NCBI GenBank assembly: GCA_030605805.1
Contig: JAUWHQ010000244.1
Location: 1-16,794 of the forward strand
Length of the DNA: 16,794 nt
Direction: 5' to 3'
From: Methanosarcinales archaeon
GTDB lineage: Archaea > Halobacteriota > Methanosarcinia > Methanosarcinales > Methanogasteraceae
The notes beneath the pieces were generated by a model. That model was not told where the DNA came from. It searched no databases and worked only from the letters and a program-made list of their open reading frames with translations. This document shows, piece after piece, positions 12,474 through 16,794 of the stretch; the first letter of the stretch is position 1, and each line of letters starts with the position of its first letter. A program made the position numbers and the translations under genes.

Positions 12474-13631
12474 TCAGGACACCATCAGAACACGCAGACC
12501 AGATACCGCATCAGACACGATGCCCGCAACATCGAGCAGTTTCTCACTCTCTGCCACCCTATAACGCGACACAGCAGTCCCGGGACGATCCGGAACAGCC
12601 GCGCACTCTACCCCCGGACTCTTTCGGGGGAATGTGCCGATCTTGATCGCGCGCTCTATAATTTCCCGTTTATCAAGCCCGATCAGCGGATGATATATCG
12701 GCATATCAAACCCGTGCATCTCTGCAAACATGTTCCTTGCGGTCTGGGATGCGACCTGCCCGAGTGACGATCCTGTGATGATGCCGCATGCGTTTTCCCG
12801 CTCTGCAACCACCATCCCAATCCGGTACATCATCCGCCTGCAGACCACGCAGATCGCGCGCAGATCGCAGTATTCCCGAATCGCGCGCAGGCACGAGCCG
12901 TAAGGAACCGTGTACGCTTTCATACCGGCATAAGACCAGCTCTTCAGTCGGTTTATGTTCTCTATGGCAAGTTCTGCCGATACCGGGTCTCCGAACTCCT
13001 CAAGATCGCAGTACAATGGCACGACCTCGACCCCGCGTTTCATCATCAGCCACGCGGCGACCGGCGAATCGATCCCGCCTGACATAAGCGCGATCATCTT
13101 CCCCTGACTGCCATAAGGAAGCCCGCCGACGCCGGCAACACGCTTCGTATAGACGTAAGCATAGTTCTGCCGCATATCAATGAATATCTCCCGGTCAGGA
13201 TGCGTGAGATCGACTCTTGGATGCGGGACGCATCTTGAGACCGCATCTCCGCAGACCCTTCCAAGATCGATCGATGTGAAATCATGGATGCCTGACCGCG
13301 ATGCGCGGATCGCGAATGATTCGCCGCGTCTGACCAGATCTCTGCCGATCTGCGCGGCGGTCTCTGCCGCATCATCGATCGTTGCGCCGGTCGTGACCGC
13401 AGGACTCGTCGATGCCGTGCCAAAGACACGCGCAACCACATCTGCGCCGCGCAGATCGTCTGTATGCACAAAGATCCTGCCCCATTCCCTCGTAATCCCA
13501 GAATACGCAACACCGTGCCACGAGAGTGCTGTTTTGATGCGGTTGATAAGCATCTTCTCAAACCGCCCCCGCACAGGCGGGCTTTTCAAGGCAATCTCAT
13601 CATAACGGACGATGACCACATCGCAGGGCAT
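12474..13631 (-). CDS. thiI: tRNA 4-thiouridine synthetase ThiI
   Basis: 385 residues. Adenylates U8 of tRNA and replaces its oxygen with sulfur. Seen: N-terminal ferredoxin-like part with VVIVRYDEIALKS, then a THUMP domain (about 55–165), the PP-loop ATPase motif SGGIDSPVAAW at 184–194, and IITGSSLGQVASQT. The methanogen-type CVVC pair (C261, C264), which handles sulfur in place of the bacterial rhodanese domain, is present, with a further Cys343 in VECAAVPDRPGT. There is no rhodanese extension. The ATG at 13631 is chosen because a GGTGA binding site at the end of the upstream gene sits about 8 bases away; TTG (13652) and GTG (13643) would lengthen it. One base separates it from the upstream protease stop. 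Confidence 0.93.
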   Translation of the reverse strand: MPCDVVIVRYDEIALKSPPVRGRFEKMLINRIKTALSWHGVAYSGITREWGRIFVHTDDLRGADVVARVFGTASTSPAVTTGATIDDAAETAAQIGRDLVRRGESFAIRASRSGIHDFTSIDLGRVCGDAVSRCVPHPRVDLTHPDREIFIDMRQNYAYVYTKRVAGVGGLPYGSQGKMIALMSGGIDSPVAAWLMMKRGVEVVPLYCDLEEFGDPVSAELAIENINRLKSWSYAGMKAYTVPYGSCLRAIREYCDLRAICVVCRRMMYRIGMVVAERENACGIITGSSLGQVASQTARNMFAEMHGFDMPIYHPLIGLDKREIIERAIKIGTFPRKSPGVECAAVPDRPGTAVSRYRVAESEKLLDVAGIVSDAVSGLRVLMVS

Positions 13632-13632
13632 T

Positions 13633-14766
13633 TCATCGTTCACCGTAACCAAGCACCTCGATAGATCGTGTCAGGTCGGTTCTGGACAGAATACCGATGA
13701 CCTTGCCCCCATTCTTCACCAGTAGATGCCCGACTTTGTGTATGGACATCATCTTGAGCGCATCTATGGCATCGGCGCCCCATGAGATCGAGATGATATC
13801 CGTCGCCATCACATCGCGCACCAGCATCGCGTTGTGCTTGTCCATCGGAACCGACTGGATATCGGTAAACGCCACCATTCCAACGACCTCCCTGCTGAAC
13901 CGGTCGGTCACCGGGTAAGCAGGATGTTTCTTTCCAAACATCACCTGGAGGAGTTCCCGAACGGTCATATCGTCAGTCACATAAGCGACATCGCGGGTCA
14001 TGAGATCGCTGACCTTGACGCCTTCGAGGGTCACCGACGCCTCTGTGAACTTCTCTTCCTCTGACGCACCGATATAGATGAAGAAAGCGATGAATAGCAG
14101 CCAGATGGATTCAACGAACCCGAATACGACCATTGCGAATACACCCATCCCCATCACGATGGCGATCATCTTTCCGAGGTGCGCTGCCTTTCTGGTCGCA
14201 CGAAGATATGGCATGCGCTGGGCATACCACGCGCGAACCACGCGCCCACCGTCCATCGGGAAGGCAGGAATCAGATTGAAAGCAAATAACATGATATTGA
14301 TGACTGCAAGCGACCATAAAAGATGGGAAACATCCGAAATCACGGATGTCTGCGATGCCTGTACTATGTTATGAAGTAGGAGATGCACGATGGCGCAGAA
14401 CACTCCGATCATAAGCGATACGCCGGGTCCGGCTAACGATATGCGCAGTTCCGCATCAGGGTCGCGTGGAATATCATCCATTGCGGCGATACCGCCGAAA
14501 ATAATCAATGTGATGCTTCTTATGGTGGTTCCGTATCTTCTTGCGACCCATGAGTGCCCGAGCTCGTGCAGCGCCACGCACAGGAACAGAAGAAGGGTTA
14601 AGCTCATTGATAGTGCGTATTTGAGTGGAACCGATTCCACGTTGGCAAATCCGGTGGTGGGTTCCCTCGAAAAAATGATTGGAAACAATACGAGGACGAG
14701 TAAAAAGGAAATATGGAGTTTAATTGGTATCCCCATAACCTTTCCGATCCGGACAGAGGTTTTCAT
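13633..14766 (-). CDS. Site-2-protease-type metallopeptidase (M50) with two CBS domains
   Basis: 377 residues. An intramembrane zinc protease that cuts membrane-anchored substrates. Seen: hydrophobic segments at about 17–35, 48–68, 84–96, 110–134, 146–168 and 200–232; the zinc motif HELGH at 67–71 inside a membrane segment; the second active-site motif NLIPAFPMDGGRV at 164–176, where Asp172 is the third ligand. A C-terminal CBS pair follows (about 250–306 and 318–371, with VSDLMTRDV and VRDVMATDI), which in this subclass may bind adenine nucleotides and gate activity. No Shine–Dalgarno site is visible. A TATA box lies about 45 bases upstream. It is followed after one base by thiI, so the two are one transcript, although no functional link is known. 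Confidence 0.93.
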   Translation of the reverse strand: MKTSVRIGKVMGIPIKLHISFLLVLVLFPIIFSREPTTGFANVESVPLKYALSMSLTLLLFLCVALHELGHSWVARRYGTTIRSITLIIFGGIAAMDDIPRDPDAELRISLAGPGVSLMIGVFCAIVHLLLHNIVQASQTSVISDVSHLLWSLAVINIMLFAFNLIPAFPMDGGRVVRAWYAQRMPYLRATRKAAHLGKMIAIVMGMGVFAMVVFGFVESIWLLFIAFFIYIGASEEEKFTEASVTLEGVKVSDLMTRDVAYVTDDMTVRELLQVMFGKKHPAYPVTDRFSREVVGMVAFTDIQSVPMDKHNAMLVRDVMATDIISISWGADAIDALKMMSIHKVGHLLVKNGGKVIGILSRTDLTRSIEVLGYGER

Positions 14767-14802
14767 GGTTGTGTCACTTTCTTATTGGCAGCCACCATAC
14801 AA

Positions 14803-14820
14803 TAAAGTATATATCCTTTT
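14803..14820. promoter_or_regulatory. Shared divergent TATA region (protease / PRC-barrel)
   Basis: AAGTATATATCCTTTTT on the plus strand. On the minus strand it reads AAAAGGATATATACTT, with A-rich bases before the TATA as a BRE would have, giving a start near 14788 for the protease gene. On the plus strand the same TATATAT could serve the PRC-barrel gene with a start near 14838. A near-palindrome TCATAC…GTATGA lies at about 14834–14855 and may be an operator. Confidence 0.5.
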
Positions 14821-14865
14821 TAGTCCAACCTGTATCATACATACCAATACGTATGAGGGATTTGA

Positions 14866-15123
14866 ATGTACGCAGAACTAACATCGCTGTTTGGACTCAA
14901 CGTCTATACTGATAAGGGGCGGTACGTGGGGAATGTGAATGACATCGTGATCGAGGCGGCTGATAGGAAGGTAACAGGTCTTGCGCTCACCAAAATCAAC
15001 CGCGAAATGTTCGATGTGAATCGTGAAGGGGTTATTCTGCCGTATCGATGGGTGCTTGCGATTGGCGATGTCGTCATCGTGAAGCAAGTCAACAAATTGA
15101 CAAAGAAGGATGCAGAGGAGTGA
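14866..15123 (+). CDS. PRC-barrel domain protein
   Basis: 85 residues, essentially a single PRC-barrel: a small beta-barrel first described in the photosynthetic reaction centre H subunit and in RimM, common as a stand-alone protein in methanogens. Seen: LFGLNVYTDKGRYVGNVNDIVIEAADRKVTGLAL, then EGVILPYRWVLAIGDVVIVK, the usual strand pattern with 'G.yVG.v.dvv.e…..v..l'. A GAGGGAT binding site lies about 8 bases before the ATG. It overlaps the next gene, thg1, by 14 bases, so the two are co-translated. Function unknown; an adaptor role in RNA metabolism is inference from RimM and from its neighbour. Confidence 0.88.
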   Translation: MYAELTSLFGLNVYTDKGRYVGNVNDIVIEAADRKVTGLALTKINREMFDVNREGVILPYRWVLAIGDVVIVKQVNKLTKKDAEE

Positions 15124-15856
15124 TTTTGAGAATTGTGAGATATATGCCGATCTGAGGGCAATACCGCCAGTTATAATCCGTGTTGATGGCAGGGGATTTA
15201 AGAATTTGCTGCAAAGGCACGGATTTGAAAAGCCATTCGACCATCGATTTGCATCTGCTATGGCAGGTGCTGCAGAGTCGCTTGCGCATCAAAGCGGGTT
15301 GCATCCGGTGATCGCATATACATTCTCAGACGAAATCAACATCCTTCTCACGGATCCGGTACTTCCCTTCAATGGCAGAATCGAGAAGCTCGTTTCAGTC
15401 ATAGCAAGCCACATAACCAGCGTGATCACCGTGTCATTGGATATATCCCCGATCGCATTCGACGGGCGGGCAATACCGCTGCATCCGCACCAGATCACCG
15501 GGTATCTGATCTGGCGGCAGTCAGAGGCATGGCGGAACTGCATCAACAGCTACGGGTATTATACACTGCGCTCGACCGGATTACCAGGCAGAGATGCGGC
15601 ATCAAGGATGCTGGGCATGCGCTCGTGCGACGTCCATGAAATGCTGTTCCGGCATGGCATCAACCTTGACAAGGTGCCTGCGTGGCACAGGAGAGGCGTC
15701 ATGGTGCACAGGGACGAGTATGCGAAGTGCGGATACGATCCGGTGCGGGGAGTCGAGGTGACCGCGAACCGGAGAAAGATTGTGCAGAACTGGGATCTAC
15801 CGATCTTCGCATCGGAGGAGGGTGCGGAACTGATACAACGGCTGGTAGATGTATAG
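15110..15856 (+). CDS. thg1: tRNA-His guanylyltransferase / 3'–5' polymerase Thg1
   Basis: 248 residues. Thg1 enzymes add nucleotides in the 3'-to-5' direction; archaeal members supply or repair the 5' end of tRNA, including G-1 of tRNA-His, in a template-dependent way. Seen: VIIRVDGRGFKNL at 21–33 with the metal-binding Asp26, YTFSDEINILL at 70–80 with the second metal Asp74, and GYLIWRQSEAWRNCINSYGYYTL at 131–153, the conserved Thg1 palm and tRNA-binding segments. Length fits archaeal Thg1. It starts inside the PRC-barrel gene (14-base overlap). The only in-frame ATG near the N-terminus is used. Thg1 and ThiI, both acting on tRNA, are encoded on either side of the divergent promoter at 14810. 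Confidence 0.92.
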   Translation: MQRSDFENCEIYADLRAIPPVIIRVDGRGFKNLLQRHGFEKPFDHRFASAMAGAAESLAHQSGLHPVIAYTFSDEINILLTDPVLPFNGRIEKLVSVIASHITSVITVSLDISPIAFDGRAIPLHPHQITGYLIWRQSEAWRNCINSYGYYTLRSTGLPGRDAASRMLGMRSCDVHEMLFRHGINLDKVPAWHRRGVMVHRDEYAKCGYDPVRGVEVTANRRKIVQNWDLPIFASEEGAELIQRLVDV

Positions 15857-15893
15857 GCTAAGAATAAGCTAAATATCAGGTAACATCCGGTAA

Positions 15894-16793
15894 ATGTCAG
15901 GGGAATTTAAGGGGGTTTTGAATAGAATGGAAGCAAAGACCACATATATCGACTTCAAAGATAAATTTGACATCGATTCTCAGAAAGATTGGTGTGAGAT
16001 CGTAAAAAACATTGTGGCAATGGCTAATTCCGGAGGAGGAATCATGTTGATCGGTATTGGAGACGATGGCATGCCATCAGGATCTGATGTCACGCCTGTG
16101 CTCGAGATCGACCCGGCTCTGTTGACAGACCGGATCGCAGCATACACAGGAGAGCGGTTCTCCGGTTTTAAGATCACAGAGCTAAATAAAGGGGGACACA
16201 GGATAGCAGCGCTGCTGATTCAGAACGTTTCGGTTCCAATGGTCTTTATCAAACCCGGCACGTATGATATCGATGATGTGGATGGCGGGGGGCAGCAGAC
16301 AGCGTTTAAAAGCGGTGCCATGTATTTCAGGCACGGTGCAAGGAGCGAGCCCGGAAATTCCAGCGATATGACGAATGTCGTCGGAAGAGAACTGGAAAGG
16401 CTCCACCGATCGTGGTTTAGCGGTATCGAGAGGGCGGTCAAAACACCTGCCGGGTATGTTACTCAGCCGACAGCAACCATGAACGGTATGGCGCGTATGC
16501 CAAGCCAAGCCAATTATGGGGCGGCAATACCTGATCAGGCATATCCGTACATACAGAAGGAGGTCGTACACCACGTCAACGAACGGTTAAGCGGCAAAAA
16601 GCACATAACTGCACACGACACGCTGTGTGTTCGCAGAATTTACCGGATAGACGAATCAAAGCCCCAATTCTACTATAAATCAAAATTTGCGTCGGTTCAG
16701 TACAGCGAAGAATTTGTTGACTGGCTGGTCGAGAGATACGAAGATGATCATCTATTCTTCGAAAAGACAAGAGAGCAGTACAGGGCGCGATGA
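15894..16793 (+). CDS. AlbA_2 / Schlafen-type ATPase-like DNA-binding protein
   Basis: 299 residues, complete. Seen: TYIDFKDKFDID at 17–28 and IVAMANSGGGIMLIGIGDDGMP at 40–61, the AlbA_2 (PF04326) signature, followed by AYTGERFSGFKI and a SGAMYFRHGARSEP segment near 140–153. That is the full divergent Schlafen-like core. The C-terminal third (about 215–299: PYIQKEVVHHVNERL, YYKSKFASVQYSEEFVDWLVERYEDDHLFFEK) is a helical domain I cannot name, seen in other archaeal relatives as I recall. AlbA_2 proteins are linked to regulation, RNA/DNA binding and defence, so the function is open. An AGGTAA lies upstream of the ATG; a later ATG at 15927 is possible. It follows thg1 after 37 bases. Confidence 0.8.
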   Translation: MSGEFKGVLNRMEAKTTYIDFKDKFDIDSQKDWCEIVKNIVAMANSGGGIMLIGIGDDGMPSGSDVTPVLEIDPALLTDRIAAYTGERFSGFKITELNKGGHRIAALLIQNVSVPMVFIKPGTYDIDDVDGGGQQTAFKSGAMYFRHGARSEPGNSSDMTNVVGRELERLHRSWFSGIERAVKTPAGYVTQPTATMNGMARMPSQANYGAAIPDQAYPYIQKEVVHHVNERLSGKKHITAHDTLCVRRIYRIDESKPQFYYKSKFASVQYSEEFVDWLVERYEDDHLFFEKTREQYRAR

Positions 16794-16794
16794 G

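Noticed and set aside
1..16794. CRISPR array, tRNA, rRNA or replication origin
   Set aside because: No regularly spaced short direct repeats, no cloverleaf or rRNA landmarks, and no origin-type repeat cluster with a Cdc6/Orc1 gene were seen.

Overview
The window is archaeal chromosome of moderate GC, most likely from a methanogen-related Halobacteriota lineage (methanogen or ANME/Syntrophoarchaeia type); the sequence does not allow a finer placement. The evidence is an L7Ae–S28e–L24e–Ndk operon, archaeal GHMP-type shikimate kinase, RadB, archaeal Thg1, methanogen-type ThiI with a CxxC motif, a CooC-type Ni-insertion ATPase, a CbiA/CfbB-type tetrapyrrole amidase, TATA boxes upstream of genes (some placed for leaderless mRNAs), and GTG/TTG starts.

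Layout. 1–1081: 3' part of purL (+). 1462–3590: a minus-strand operon, L7Ae, S28e, L24e, ndk, then a cooC-like gene where infB usually sits. 3747–5069: cbiA/cfbB (−). 5257–6126: a strikingly AT-rich, probably acquired gene with a nucleoside 2-deoxyribosyltransferase-like domain. 6605–7060: PUA-domain protein (−). About 7300–9750 is a scrap yard of mobile DNA around aroK (8420–9292, −): a MITE-like element with 11-bp inverted ends that truncates a winged-helix gene, a transposase zinc-ribbon stub beside a long hairpin, a G-quadruplex motif, and a UDP-glucose dehydrogenase stub fused to the last 85 bases of a group II intron. That intron tail is followed by an 86-bp second copy of the MITE-like end, so the first copy acts as the empty insertion site. 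9796–12158: ubiX, a tiny membrane protein, radB and a nucleoside-recognition-type membrane protein (+). 12474–14766: thiI and a CBS-containing site-2 protease (−). 14866–16793: PRC-barrel protein, Thg1 and an AlbA_2/Schlafen-type protein (+).

How it fits together. Most genes are housekeeping: purine synthesis, ribosome, nucleotide balance, Ni-enzyme or tetrapyrrole cofactor assembly, aromatic amino acids, prenyl-FMN, recombination, and tRNA modification (ThiI and Thg1 lie on either side of one divergent promoter). The accessory signal is concentrated at 5257–6126 and 7300–9750. I found no CRISPR array, tRNA or rRNA. The best candidates for something undescribed are the intron/MITE rearrangement and the AT-rich NDT-like gene; neither is proven to be a new system.
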